A stretch of DNA of 64,000 nucleotides from assembly GCF_000421265.1 (NCBI RefSeq), contig NZ_ATWN01000002.1, positions 124,001 to 188,000 of the forward strand. The letters are read 5' to 3'. The notes beneath the pieces are model-generated. The model was not told where the DNA came from and did no database searches. It saw nothing but the letters and a program-made list of their open reading frames with translations. Positions 46,899 to 57,773 of the stretch are shown here, piece by piece (the stretch's first letter is position 1; each line of letters opens with the position of its first letter). The position numbers and the translations under genes were made by a program. This DNA is from Thalassospira lucentensis MCCC 1A00383 = DSM 14000. Lineage in GTDB: Bacteria; Pseudomonadota; Alphaproteobacteria; Rhodospirillales; Thalassospiraceae.

Positions 46899-47477
46899 AT
46901 GGGCGTGCGTGGAGACACAGGCGAATATCTTGGTGGAAAGTTGTTGATCGCAATGCCGGGCATGCGTGATCCGCGCTTTTCACAAAGTGTTGTCTATGTC
47001 TGTGCCCATAATGAAGATGGTGCAATGGGGCTTGTGATCAATCGTGTGATTGACAGCATCACCTTCCCCGAGCTTCTTGAGCAGCTTGGTATTGCGCGCC
47101 CGGCACCGACCATTCAGGACATTCAGGTACATTTTGGCGGCCCGGTCGAAAGCAGTCGCGGGTTCGTATTGCATTCCACCGACTTTTCCAACGAGGCAAC
47201 CCTGCACGTTGATACCGGCGTTTCGGTGACGGCCACGGTTGATATCCTCGAACAGATTGCGTTGGGTGAGGGGCCGGAAAACAGCATTCTGGCGCTTGGC
47301 TATGCCGGATGGCGCAGCGGGCAGCTGGAGAACGAAATTCTGGCCAATGGCTGGCTGCATCTTGATGCGGATGCCGATTTGTTGTTCGACATTGATTGCG
47401 AAGACAAATGGGAACAGGCGTTTACCAAGCTTGGTTTTGCCCCGGAATTGCTATCGGGGGAAGCTGGTCACGCCTGA
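46899..47477 (+). CDS. YqgE/AlgH family protein (UPF0301)
   Basis: A 192-residue YqgE/AlgH protein. Characteristic motifs are [54 protein letters not shown] and [16 protein letters not shown]. The molecular role is not settled; AlgH was named for an effect on alginate regulation in Pseudomonas. Divergent from the DsbD-like gene with about 350 bases between starts, in which no operator was recognised. Ends at a terminator shared with the convergent cheZ-like gene. Confidence 0.9.
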   Translation: MGVRGDTGEYLGGKLLIAMPGMRDPRFSQSVVYVCAHNEDGAMGLVINRVIDSITFPELLEQLGIARPAPTIQDIQVHFGGPVESSRGFVLHSTDFSNEATLHVDTGVSVTATVDILEQIALGEGPENSILALGYAGWRSGQLENEILANGWLHLDADADLLFDIDCEDKWEQAFTKLGFAPELLSGEAGHA

Positions 47478-47506
47478 TCAGAAGGTTATTGCATTGCTGG
47501 AATTGA

Positions 47507-47535
47507 AAAAGCCTGCCGATTGGCAGGCTTTTGCG
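47507..47535. terminator. Bidirectional intrinsic terminator
   Basis: An 11-base-pair stem AAAAGCCTGCC / GGCAGGCTTTT (47507-47517 with 47522-47532), loop GATT, between yqgE and the convergent cheZ paralogue 2. The stem itself ends in T-runs on both strands. Confidence 0.88.
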
Positions 47536-47557
47536 TTTCATGCGGGCTACACCGGCA

Positions 47558-48379
47558 TTAATCAAACAAGGCGTCGATTTCGGCCTGTGAGAAGATCTGA
47601 TCGACTTCATCCTGATCGACACGTTGCGCATTTTGTGGCGCCTTGGTGACAGTTTTATCAAGGTTGTCGAGCCCTTTGGGGTCGGCTGGAACTTCGAAGT
47701 CACCGAAGTCATCATCACCCCAGATCTCGATCACGCGATTTACGCGTTCCTCGATATATTTCATGGTGTTAACGACTTTGGTAATCCGTTGACCGGTCAA
47801 ATCCTGGAAGTTGCAGCTTTCAAAGACCTTGACGACAAGTTCGACAATATCGTCGGCCAGCCCCTGAGTGTAGTCATCTGTGGCGGCCGAACGGATGTTG
47901 TGGGCAACAGCATCAATTTTTTCGACAGTGTCGAGAATGCTTGCGGTTGCATCCTCGGTCGCGGCAACGACAGAGTCCAACTCGCCCTTGACGATATTGA
48001 TGCGCGTGCCGCTGTCATCTTCAGGGGCGGTATACAAGGCGGCGATTTCTTTTTTGGTTTCCTGAATGGAATTTGCCAATGCCCGAATTTCGGTTTTCAG
48101 CAGACGCAGTTCAGCACGTGCGTCTTCCTCATCGTCCTCTTCGGGCTGTGCGGTGAGTTTCTTCTGCTCTTCTATCATGATGCGGATGTCAGACAGCAGC
48201 TCAAGCTTGAGGTCTTCAATCGCGGTATGAACGGCCGACAGATCCGGGCCGCCAACACCCGCTTGATGTGGTTCGGTAGGCATCTCGGTTGGCAAGGCGA
48301 CCATGTCGCTCATGTTTTCGAGTTTGTTAAGCAACCGCAATTCTGCGGTGAAGAGCTTTTTGCTTCCGTGGCGTGCCAT
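47558..48379 (-). CDS. CheZ-family CheY-P phosphatase, paralogue 2
   Basis: A 273-residue paralogue of the protein at 42040-42966. The N-terminus MARHGSKKLFTAELRLLNKLE resembles paralogue 1, an acidic linker follows, and the helical core carries VFESCNFQDLTGQRITKVVN, identical to paralogue 1 around the catalytic Asp-Gln. The C-terminus holds two consecutive copies of the CheY-docking-like motif, DQDEVDQIF then SQAEIDALF, followed by a final Asp. The ATG at 48379 is preceded by AGAGG; the frame is open to 48457. It faces a gene-free region of about 800 bases. Confidence 0.88.
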   Translation of the reverse strand: MARHGSKKLFTAELRLLNKLENMSDMVALPTEMPTEPHQAGVGGPDLSAVHTAIEDLKLELLSDIRIMIEEQKKLTAQPEEDDEEDARAELRLLKTEIRALANSIQETKKEIAALYTAPEDDSGTRINIVKGELDSVVAATEDATASILDTVEKIDAVAHNIRSAATDDYTQGLADDIVELVVKVFESCNFQDLTGQRITKVVNTMKYIEERVNRVIEIWGDDDFGDFEVPADPKGLDNLDKTVTKAPQNAQRVDQDEVDQIFSQAEIDALFD

Positions 48380-48503
48380 TAACGAACCTCTGAATTTAAC
48401 AATCGGTATCTCGCAAGAGACCTTGGCGTCACTTCCCTGAAGGGCAGTGGCATTCATACTTTAGGATAGAGTAATCTGCAAACGTCGTCTCGCCAACCGA
48501 ATT

Positions 48504-48573
48504 CCTATCCGTGATATTGGGGAAAATACCGAAGAATTAAAGGCTTCGGGACCGGAATTTATCATCGGATAGG
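48504..48573. repeat. Nested inverted repeats in the gene-free region before coxB
   Basis: CCTATCCG (48504-48511) pairs with CGGATAGG (48566-48573), enclosing CCGAAG / CTTCGG (48529-48534 with 48544-48549). A competing pairing AATTCC / GGAATT (48500-48505 with 48554-48559) also exists. It could be a structured RNA or operator region. The remaining 48380-49181 interval has a small GCGAC-AAA-GTCGC hairpin (48877-48889) but no convincing gene, tRNA or terminator. Confidence 0.4.
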
Positions 48574-49181
48574 ACAAATTATATCAGGCGAGGTGCGAAT
48601 CGCCATTTTGGGCTGGCTGTGCGGGGCTGATTCTTGATCACACTGTTGTCGAGAATGGCAAGGCTCAGGATACCGTAACGGCGTTTTCCTGAAATGGATG
48701 CTGGCGGGGCAAAAATGCGGCGGGGCTGGCTTTATCCATTGGTTGAAGTGATTTGAAGATCATTCTGTGGTTATGTTGCATGGCAATAAGTGCGTGGGAG
48801 ACCAAAGAACGCTGACCAGAATGGCGGTATTTCTATCAGGACGTGGGTATTTAGAGCCATTTCACGCAAAACCAAAGCGACAAAGTCGCAAAGGCAAAAT
48901 TACATTTTTTGTGCATCGCAGCGAGGTTTTTTCTGGAACAGGTGCCTAAGATACGCTATTTGCCTGCGTTACCGATGTACTTTCGGGTGCAGGGTTATTA
49001 AGAATAAGATATGTCAGAGGAAATACTCCGGGCTGATGATTGAGCCAATCTTTGGTTGAGACGGCAAGACCGCCCTTTAAAGGTGGACCCGTAGCTTGTC
49101 TGAGAAACTGTTGACGAAGGTCAGGGACGGAGACGATTGAGGCATATCGCCTTGAGATGTAATGCGAGGGGGCAGATTCGC

Positions 49182-51628
<2,447 letters not shown>

Positions 51629-51644
51629 GTGATCCTGGTTTAAG

Positions 51645-51671
51645 TCCCCCGCAGGCCTGTCTTGCGGGGGA
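51645..51671 (+). other. Stem-loop between coxA and ctaB
   Basis: TCCCCCGCA / TGCGGGGGA (51645-51653 with 51663-51671) forms a nine-base-pair stem with no following T-run. It may protect the 3' end of coxBA mRNA or attenuate the assembly genes, giving more structural subunits than assembly factors. This role is inferred. Confidence 0.5.
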
Positions 51672-51707
51672 TACCCTACCGCCCAGAGAAGAGAAGACCA
51701 GAGTTTC

Positions 51708-52631
51708 ATGACCAAGCAGGTTGCCGATCAGACCCTTGCGCTTAGTACTGTGCCGCTCCCCATTTCGGAGGTGCGCGACTACATTGCTTTGCTCAAACCC
51801 GGTGTAATGACCCTTGTGGTCTTTACCGGTGCTGTGGGACTGTTGATTGCGCCAGGATCAATTCATCCGTTCCTCGGCCTTGTCGCAATTGCCTGTATTG
51901 CTGTGGCCAGTGGTGCCGCGGCATCCATTAACATGTGGTATGATCGCGATATTGATCAGCACATGAAACGCACCCAGAACCGGCCTATTCCGGCGGGGCG
52001 TGTTGAAGCCGACGAGGCGCTGTCACTTGGCATCGCATTGTCGATTGTTTCTGTCACCGTGATGGCGGTTGCGATCAATCTTGTGGCGGCGGCTTTGCTG
52101 GCGGTGTCGATTGCGTTTTACGTTTTTATTTACACCATGTGGCTTAAGCGCAGCACACCGCAGAATATTGTTATTGGCGGTGCCGCCGGGGCGTTTCCCC
52201 CGATGATCGGCTGGGCGTCGGTGACCGGCGGGATTGATATCAATTCAATCGCGCTGTTCTTGATTATCTTTATGTGGACACCACCGCATTTCTGGGCGCT
52301 GGCCCTGTTCCGTTGTGGCGATTACGCCAAGGTCGGCGTACCGATGATGCCGGTTGTTGCCGGTGAAGCGGCCACCAAAAAGCAGATGCTGATTTATACC
52401 ATCCTGCTTCTGCCGGTGACCTTTATCCCGGTTGCGACCGGATTGCTTGGTGTCATCTACGGCGCGACGGCGGCCCTGACCGGTCTGTGGTTCCTGCGTC
52501 ATGCGGTTCGTGTTTTACGCAATGTCGAAGAACGCGCGCCACACAAGATGTTTGGTTATTCTATCCTGTATCTTTTCGTCCTGTTCGGGGCGATGGTGGC
52601 AGATGTCTTCCTGAATGGATTTATCGCATGA
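51708..52631 (+). CDS. ctaB: Protoheme IX farnesyltransferase
   Basis: A 307-residue UbiA-family membrane prenyltransferase with about nine helices that converts heme B to heme O. The substrate motif is SINMWYDRDIDQHMKRTQNR (the NxxxDxxxD motif), and the second Asp-rich-type loop is FWALALFRCGDYAKVGVPMM. Heme O is the precursor of the heme A used by subunit I. Its stop overlaps the start of the next small gene (ATGA). Confidence 0.95.
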   Translation: MTKQVADQTLALSTVPLPISEVRDYIALLKPGVMTLVVFTGAVGLLIAPGSIHPFLGLVAIACIAVASGAAASINMWYDRDIDQHMKRTQNRPIPAGRVEADEALSLGIALSIVSVTVMAVAINLVAAALLAVSIAFYVFIYTMWLKRSTPQNIVIGGAAGAFPPMIGWASVTGGIDINSIALFLIIFMWTPPHFWALALFRCGDYAKVGVPMMPVVAGEAATKKQMLIYTILLLPVTFIPVATGLLGVIYGATAALTGLWFLRHAVRVLRNVEERAPHKMFGYSILYLFVLFGAMVADVFLNGFIA

Positions 52632-52768
52632 GTGAGAAGCCAAATCCCAACAAGGCCGAACTTGATGCGTTTCTTGCCAAGCGCAAGAAAAAGAACTGGG
52701 CGTTTCTTGCCATTCTGGGCGGGTTGGCCGTTTTGTTTTTCGCCATAACGATTTTGAAGATGAGCTAG
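52628..52768 (+). CDS. Small single-TM protein of the cox locus (CoxF-like)
   Basis: A 46-residue protein: a polar, charged N-terminus (MSEKPNPNKAELDAFLAKR) followed by one helix (about residues 25-43, AFLAILGGLAVLFFAITIL). Small proteins of this shape are regularly found between ctaB and ctaG in alphaproteobacteria and are called CoxF; the function is unknown, with a role in oxidase assembly assumed. It overlaps ctaB by four bases and ends seven bases before ctaG, so it is embedded in the operon. Confidence 0.75.
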   Translation: MSEKPNPNKAELDAFLAKRKKKNWAFLAILGGLAVLFFAITILKMS

Positions 52769-52774
52769 GACGCC

Positions 52775-53365
52775 ATGGCTGATCAGAAACATGCAGATAC
52801 GATAAAGGCCCGCAACAAGCGTTTAATGCTTGGCTGTGTTGTTATTGTCGGCGGCATGGTTGGTCTTACCTATGCTTCTGTTCCTCTTTACGCGCTGTTT
52901 TGCCGGGTTACCGGTTTTGGAGGCACGACCCAGGTCGCACATGAAGCGCCGGCTGACGTGTCCGAGAAAACCATCAAAGTCCGGTTTAATGCGGATGTGA
53001 ATTCCGGGCTGCATTGGCAGTTCAAACCCGACCAGCGCGAAATGACGGTTAAGCTTGGGCAGGATAATCTTGCCCATTATACGGCTGAAAATATGTCGGT
53101 TCACCCGATCACCGGGCAGGCCGTTTACAACGTAACACCGCTTAAGGCGGGGCAATATTTTAGCAAGATCGCATGTTTTTGTTTTGATGAGCAGACCCTT
53201 GAACCGGGACAGCGCGTCGACATGCCGGTCAGCTTCTATGTTGATCCAGCCATTGCTGAAGACATTAATACCCAAGACGTGAAGACAATAACCCTGTCCT
53301 ACACTTTCTATAAGGCCGAGTCATCGGTCGAAGCGCCGGACGGGAACGAAGATCAGGGGGGCTGA
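52775..53365 (+). CDS. ctaG: Cytochrome c oxidase assembly protein CtaG/Cox11
   Basis: A 196-residue copper chaperone. One N-terminal helix (about 17-38) is followed by YALFCRVTGFGGTTQVA and a periplasmic immunoglobulin-like domain. The copper cysteines are in SKIACFCFDEQTLEPGQ (CFCF), the Cox11 signature, followed by VDMPVSFYVDP. It delivers copper to the CuB site of subunit I. Preceded by the small CoxF-like gene and followed by coxC after 82 bases. Confidence 0.96.
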   Translation: MADQKHADTIKARNKRLMLGCVVIVGGMVGLTYASVPLYALFCRVTGFGGTTQVAHEAPADVSEKTIKVRFNADVNSGLHWQFKPDQREMTVKLGQDNLAHYTAENMSVHPITGQAVYNVTPLKAGQYFSKIACFCFDEQTLEPGQRVDMPVSFYVDPAIAEDINTQDVKTITLSYTFYKAESSVEAPDGNEDQGG

Positions 53366-53447
53366 CAGAACGCAGTGAAGCGGTCTGTTGTCTCTGTTTA
53401 ACAAATTGAAATTGAGTTTCTTTTGTAAGGATTGAGGGGGGCACGGA

Positions 53448-54248
53448 ATGAGTGATCATGCTCAGAAACATCCATTCCATCTGGTAGACCCAAGCCCGTG
53501 GCCGCTGGTGGCGGCAACTGCGGCCGGTATGTTTACTGGTGGTATGGTTATGTTCATGCATTCGGATCGTACACCGGCTGATTTCTGGCTGGCGGCGCTT
53601 GGGATTGCAGGCATCCTGTTTGTGATGTTCCGCTGGTGGGGCAACGTGATCAGCGAGTCAAAGATTTACCATAACAAGGTCGTTCAGATCGGCCTGCGCT
53701 ATGGCATGTCGCTGTTCATCGCATCCGAGGTGATGTTCTTTGTCGCCTTCTTCTGGGCCTTCTTTCACAACGCGTTTGTGATCTTTAGCCCCGGTGTGAC
53801 CGAATGGCCGCCTGCTGGTGTCGAAGTTCTTGATCCGTGGGACTTGCCGTTCCTCAACACCCTGATCCTGCTTTTGTCGGGTTGTACCCTGACGTGGGCG
53901 CATCACGGCTGTCTTGAAGGCAAGAAGAAGGACCTGGTACAGGGGCTTGCCCTTACCGTGGGGCTTGGCATTATCTTCCTTGCCTTGCAGATGTACGAGT
54001 ACAGCCACGCTGCATTTGGCTTTGCCGATAACATCTATTCTTCGACCTTCTATATGGCGACCGGTTTCCACGGCTTCCATGTGTTCGTCGGGACGGTGTT
54101 CCTTGCGGTATGCCTTGTGCGCGCGATGAAGGACGGCTTTGATGCCAAACAGCATTTCGGTCTGGAAGCTGCGGCATGGTATTGGCATTTTGTCGATGTC
54201 GTCTGGCTGTTCCTGTTCTTTGCCGTATACATCTGGGGCGGCGAATAA
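53448..54248 (+). CDS. coxC: Cytochrome c oxidase subunit III
   Basis: A 266-residue subunit III with seven transmembrane helices. Typical stretches are HPFHLVDPSPWPLVAA at the N-terminus, SEVMFFVAFFWAFFHNAF, and FYMATGFHGFHVFVGT followed by WYWHFVDVVWLFLF at the C-terminus. It stabilises the proton-uptake path of subunit I. AGGATTGAGGGGGGCACGG precedes the ATG. Confidence 0.97.
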   Translation: MSDHAQKHPFHLVDPSPWPLVAATAAGMFTGGMVMFMHSDRTPADFWLAALGIAGILFVMFRWWGNVISESKIYHNKVVQIGLRYGMSLFIASEVMFFVAFFWAFFHNAFVIFSPGVTEWPPAGVEVLDPWDLPFLNTLILLLSGCTLTWAHHGCLEGKKKDLVQGLALTVGLGIIFLALQMYEYSHAAFGFADNIYSSTFYMATGFHGFHVFVGTVFLAVCLVRAMKDGFDAKQHFGLEAAAWYWHFVDVVWLFLFFAVYIWGGE

Positions 54249-54284
54249 GCCGCGCCGACCCGACCATTAAACGGGTCCTGCAAT

Positions 54285-54650
54285 ATGGATGAGTATTATC
54301 CAAATCTTTCCCCCTTTCGCGCCGGGCTGGCATGTAAATGCCCCCGCTGCGGAAGGGGGAAACTTTTTGAAGGCTATTTGACCGTTCGTGCGTCTTGTGA
54401 TGTGTGCGGTCTTGACCTGCGTGGTCATGATGCGGGTGACGGCCCGGCCGTTTTCATTATTTTTATTCTTGGCTTTATCATCGTGCCTGTGGCGTTATGG
54501 GTTGAAATGACCTATCGACCGCCGCTTTGGCTGCATGCGGTGATGTGGGCCCCCACCATCATTGGTGTGACACTGGCCTTGCTTCGACCGTTAAAAGGTC
54601 TCATGGTCGCATTGCAATATCGCCATCGAACGACTTCCGAACAGGACTGA
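54285..54650 (+). CDS. DUF983 family zinc-ribbon membrane protein
   Basis: A 121-residue protein with two CxxC pairs in CKCPRCGRGKLF and ASCDVCGLDLRG (a zinc ribbon), followed by the conserved HDAGDGPAVFIIFILGF and a second helix near residues 85-105. DUF983 proteins are regularly encoded in cox loci between coxC and SURF1; their function is unknown. Nine bases precede the SURF1 gene. Confidence 0.9.
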   Translation: MDEYYPNLSPFRAGLACKCPRCGRGKLFEGYLTVRASCDVCGLDLRGHDAGDGPAVFIIFILGFIIVPVALWVEMTYRPPLWLHAVMWAPTIIGVTLALLRPLKGLMVALQYRHRTTSEQD

Positions 54651-54659
54651 TTTCACTTC

Positions 54660-55400
54660 ATGCCCCTATTAAATACGCGCCCCAGTATGGCGATGAAAAT
54701 TTGTGTCGGATTGTCTCTGGTCATTCTTGTGGGACTGGGCAGTTGGCAGGTTGACCGATTGTTCTGGAAGCAGAACCTGATTGAACAACGTGAAACGCAG
54801 GCAACCTTGCCGCCGATTGCCGTGCCTGTTGATGTTGAACTTGATCCTGCGATGGCATTTCGCGCCGCCTTTGCCGAGGGACATTTCCTAAATGATCAGG
54901 AAAAGTATCTGATGGCGCGGACCCTTCGGGGGAATGTCGGGTTTCAGCTGATCACACCGCTTGAACAGGAAGACGGACGGATCATTCTGGTTAATCGTGG
55001 TTGGGTGCCGACCGATAACCGCGATCCGGCAACCCGTCCGGAAAGTCTGATCGAAACACCTGTGCATGTAACGGGTGTCTTGCGTCTGCCAAGAGAAAAA
55101 CATTGGGCGCAACCGGAAAATGATGCGCTGGCAAACCAGTGGTTCTATGTCGACGTCGACCATATGGCAGAAGACAGTGGTGCTGATCTTGCCAGCCCGT
55201 ATTATCTTGAGCTTGATGACAATCCGGTGCCCGGCGGTCTTCCGATTGGCGGGCAGGCAAAAGTGCAGTTGCCCAATAATCACCTGCAGTATGCCATCAC
55301 GTGGTACAGCCTTGCGCTGTCGCTGATTGTGGTTTTTGTGATTTACCATCGACGCCCGGAAGACGACAAAGACACAACAGACCCCAAAGACGCGGCCTGA
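54660..55400 (+). CDS. SURF1-family oxidase assembly protein
   Basis: A 246-residue SURF1 protein. An N-terminal helix (about 12-30, ICVGLSLVILVGLGSWQVDR) and a C-terminal helix (about 208-226, HLQYAITWYSLALSLIVV) flank a periplasmic domain with GFQLITPLEQEDGRIILVNRG, the usual SURF1 block. It aids heme A insertion into subunit I. Last cox assembly gene here. The 134 bases after it contain an imperfect GATAAG-ACTG-CTTATC stem-loop (55443-55458) but no clear terminator. Confidence 0.92.
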   Translation: MPLLNTRPSMAMKICVGLSLVILVGLGSWQVDRLFWKQNLIEQRETQATLPPIAVPVDVELDPAMAFRAAFAEGHFLNDQEKYLMARTLRGNVGFQLITPLEQEDGRIILVNRGWVPTDNRDPATRPESLIETPVHVTGVLRLPREKHWAQPENDALANQWFYVDVDHMAEDSGADLASPYYLELDDNPVPGGLPIGGQAKVQLPNNHLQYAITWYSLALSLIVVFVIYHRRPEDDKDTTDPKDAA

Positions 55401-55534
55401 TCCTCTGTGTCAGCATGCCGTTAGAATATAGCCGCCGAGAAGGATAAGACTGCTTATCTTTCCCGGCTGGCGGTATCGCCCCAAACATCATTTTGTGCCA
55501 GCGGTTGCCAAGTGCCGCCGCACAGGAGTCCGTG

Positions 55535-57022
55535 ATGACCAAAGCCTATAAAACCCTCGAAACCCGTTTTCGCCGGATGAATGTACTGTCTGATATTGGC
55601 AGTATGTTGCATTGGGATATGGCGGCGATCATGCCAGATGGCGGGGCGAACGCGCGATCTGAGCAGCTTGCGACCCTAGATGTCATGGAAAATGAGCTGA
55701 TCAATGCGGCTGATCTTGGCGATCTGATCGAAGATGCTGGCAACGAGGGGCTTGATGAATGGCAGCAGGCCAACCTTGGCGAAATGAAACGCGCCTGGGT
55801 TCATGGCACAGCGGTTCCGGCCGAACTGGTCGAGAAAATGTCACTAGCGGAAACGCGGTGCGAAGTCGCATGGCGCAGCGCGCGGGCAGATAACGACTTT
55901 AAGGGGTTGCTGCCAAAATTACAGGAAGTGCTTGATCTGTCGATTGAGGCAGGTCACGCCAAGGCAGCGGCACTGGGGACCTCGGTCTATGATGCGTTGC
56001 TCGATCAATATGATCCGATGATGCGTTCAGAGCGCATTGATAGCCTGTTTTCCGATCTTGAAGATTTCCTGCCGTCCTATACCGCCGAGGTCATTGAACG
56101 TCAGAAATCCGAAGATGCCCCCGTCGCCCCAACTGGTCCTTTCCCGGTTGACGTTCAAAACAGTGTCGGTCTCGATTTGATGAAAGCGGTCGGATTTGAT
56201 TTCGACCATGGACGGCTTGATATTTCGCATCATCCGTTCTGTGGCGGCATTCCTGATGATGTGCGTATTACGACCCGGTATGACGAAAACGATTTCACAT
56301 CGGCGATCATGGGCGTTTTGCATGAAACCGGCCATGCCATGTATGAGCGCGGATTGCCGTCTGATTGGCGCGGACAACTGGTTGGCAAGGCGCGCGGTAT
56401 GACCATGCATGAAAGCCAGTCTTTGCTGGTTGAAATGCAGGCCTGTCGGTCTGAGGAATTCCTGACCTATGCGGGGCCAATGTTTGAAAAGGCGTTTGGC
56501 GGTAATGCAAAAGCATGGGACGCGGCCAATCTGCATCGTCTTTACACCCGGGTTGAGCCGGGCCTTATTCGCGTTGATGCTGACGAGGTAACCTATCCTG
56601 CGCACGTTATTTTGCGGTATCGTCTTGAGCGTGCCCTGATCGAAGGGGATATGAAGCTTGCCGATTTGCCGGGGGCGTGGAACGAGATGATGCAGAAGCT
56701 TCTGGGGATCACACCGCCCGATGACCGGAATGGCTGTTTGCAGGATATTCACTGGCCGTCCGGGGCATGGGGGTATTTCCCGACCTATACGCTGGGTGCG
56801 ATGGCCGCGGCACAGATTTTCGCCGCTGCCAAGGAAGCTTGCCCGGAAATTCCCGGTGCCCTTGCGCAAGGAAACTTTGGTCCGTTGATGGGCTGGCTTG
56901 GCCAGAACATCCATAGTCAGGCGTCAAGCCGTTCAACCGATGACATTCTGCACGCGGCAACGGGAAAAGTTCTTGGTATTGATGCATTTAAATCGCATAT
57001 AATTAATCGCTATGGTCAGTAA
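55535..57022 (+). CDS. M32 family carboxypeptidase (thermostable carboxypeptidase 1-like)
   Basis: A 495-residue metallocarboxypeptidase. The zinc site HEXXH appears as VLHETGHAMYERGLP, and the third ligand Glu lies in the downstream GMTMHESQSLLVEMQ helix. The N-terminus (TKAYKTLETRFRRMN) and the DISHHPFCGGIPDDVRITTRYD block are typical of M32 enzymes. It removes C-terminal residues from peptides in the cytoplasm. The ATG at 55535 follows ACAGGAGTCCGTG. It sits between SURF1 and thrC; alphaproteobacterial cox loci often run directly into thrC, so this gene looks inserted. Confidence 0.92.
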   Translation: MTKAYKTLETRFRRMNVLSDIGSMLHWDMAAIMPDGGANARSEQLATLDVMENELINAADLGDLIEDAGNEGLDEWQQANLGEMKRAWVHGTAVPAELVEKMSLAETRCEVAWRSARADNDFKGLLPKLQEVLDLSIEAGHAKAAALGTSVYDALLDQYDPMMRSERIDSLFSDLEDFLPSYTAEVIERQKSEDAPVAPTGPFPVDVQNSVGLDLMKAVGFDFDHGRLDISHHPFCGGIPDDVRITTRYDENDFTSAIMGVLHETGHAMYERGLPSDWRGQLVGKARGMTMHESQSLLVEMQACRSEEFLTYAGPMFEKAFGGNAKAWDAANLHRLYTRVEPGLIRVDADEVTYPAHVILRYRLERALIEGDMKLADLPGAWNEMMQKLLGITPPDDRNGCLQDIHWPSGAWGYFPTYTLGAMAAAQIFAAAKEACPEIPGALAQGNFGPLMGWLGQNIHSQASSRSTDDILHAATGKVLGIDAFKSHIINRYGQ

Positions 57023-57180
57023 CAGCGATTGAACCGGCGGGTTATGTCCTCGTGTCGTATGCTTTGCTGACCAAGAGCAGCCTATATTCGATAGACCGGA
57101 TAGAATAGCTTTCCCCGTTCCGGTCTTTGATGAGTGTCCTCATATTACGAGGGTGCCAATGTCATGGATGTGATCGCAAG

Positions 57181-57597
57181 ATGGGAATAACCGACGGCAA
57201 TAAGAAGGTTATGGATCGGCAAGTTTTTGCCATGGATCAGGTCATCTTTCGCGAAGGAAAGCATGGCAGTGCCGCCTTTGTTGTGCAGGAAGGCAAGGTT
57301 GAAATCTTTAAAACCATCAATGGGGATGAAGAAGTCGTTCTGGGCACGATTGAGGAGGGCGGTTTGTTCGGGGAGTTGGCCCTTGTCGATAATCAGCCGC
57401 GTATGGCATCGGCCCGTGCGACAGAACGAACTGTTCTGATTGCCATCAGCCGGCAAACCTTTGAAAAGAAAATGTCGTCGTCAGATCGCTTTATCCGGGC
57501 GATCTTGCGAATCCTGCTGGGCAATTATCGTGCGGTCGTCCGCCGGGCGGCAATTGCCGAGGCAAAGCTCAAGGAACATGGCATCTCAATCGAGTGA
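57181..57597 (+). CDS. Cyclic nucleotide-binding domain protein
   Basis: A small protein, about 138 residues from the ATG at 57181 (starts MGITDGNKKVMDRQVF); TTG/ATG codons at 57127/57130 or the ATG at 57211 are alternatives, and none has a strong ribosome site. It consists of a single cNMP-binding beta-barrel: GKHGSAAFVVQEGKVEIFK, then the phosphate-binding cassette GGLFGELALVDNQPRMASARA with Glu and Arg retained, then a C-terminal helix bundle. There is no DNA-binding domain, so it is not a CRP-type regulator. It may be a stand-alone sensor; the partner is unknown. Confidence 0.8.
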   Translation: MGITDGNKKVMDRQVFAMDQVIFREGKHGSAAFVVQEGKVEIFKTINGDEEVVLGTIEEGGLFGELALVDNQPRMASARATERTVLIAISRQTFEKKMSSSDRFIRAILRILLGNYRAVVRRAAIAEAKLKEHGISIE

Positions 57598-57773
57598 TTG
57601 ACGATGATTTACGGAGCTTTGCGCATTAACACGCACAGCACGGCTGATCTGCTTGATTGCCCCTTGACTATACCCTAACTTCCCCTCACTAACTCAGGCG
57701 TTGGAGTGTATTTTTGCGTCAAGGATGCAAGGATACACGGAACTGGTAATTGCCCAATTCAGGAGCAGGTATA

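Noticed and set aside
48767-48949. Small open frames in the gap upstream of coxB
   Set aside because: No ribosome site, no family resemblance and basic low-complexity translation; treated as non-coding.
56027-56914. 295-codon minus-strand frame inside the M32 peptidase gene
   Set aside because: Antisense to a well-supported metallopeptidase gene and lacking any motif.
57598-57773. TTGACT plus TATACC-like promoter upstream of thrC
   Set aside because: Spacing between the elements is too short for a sigma-70 promoter and alphaproteobacterial promoters are poorly predicted by eye.
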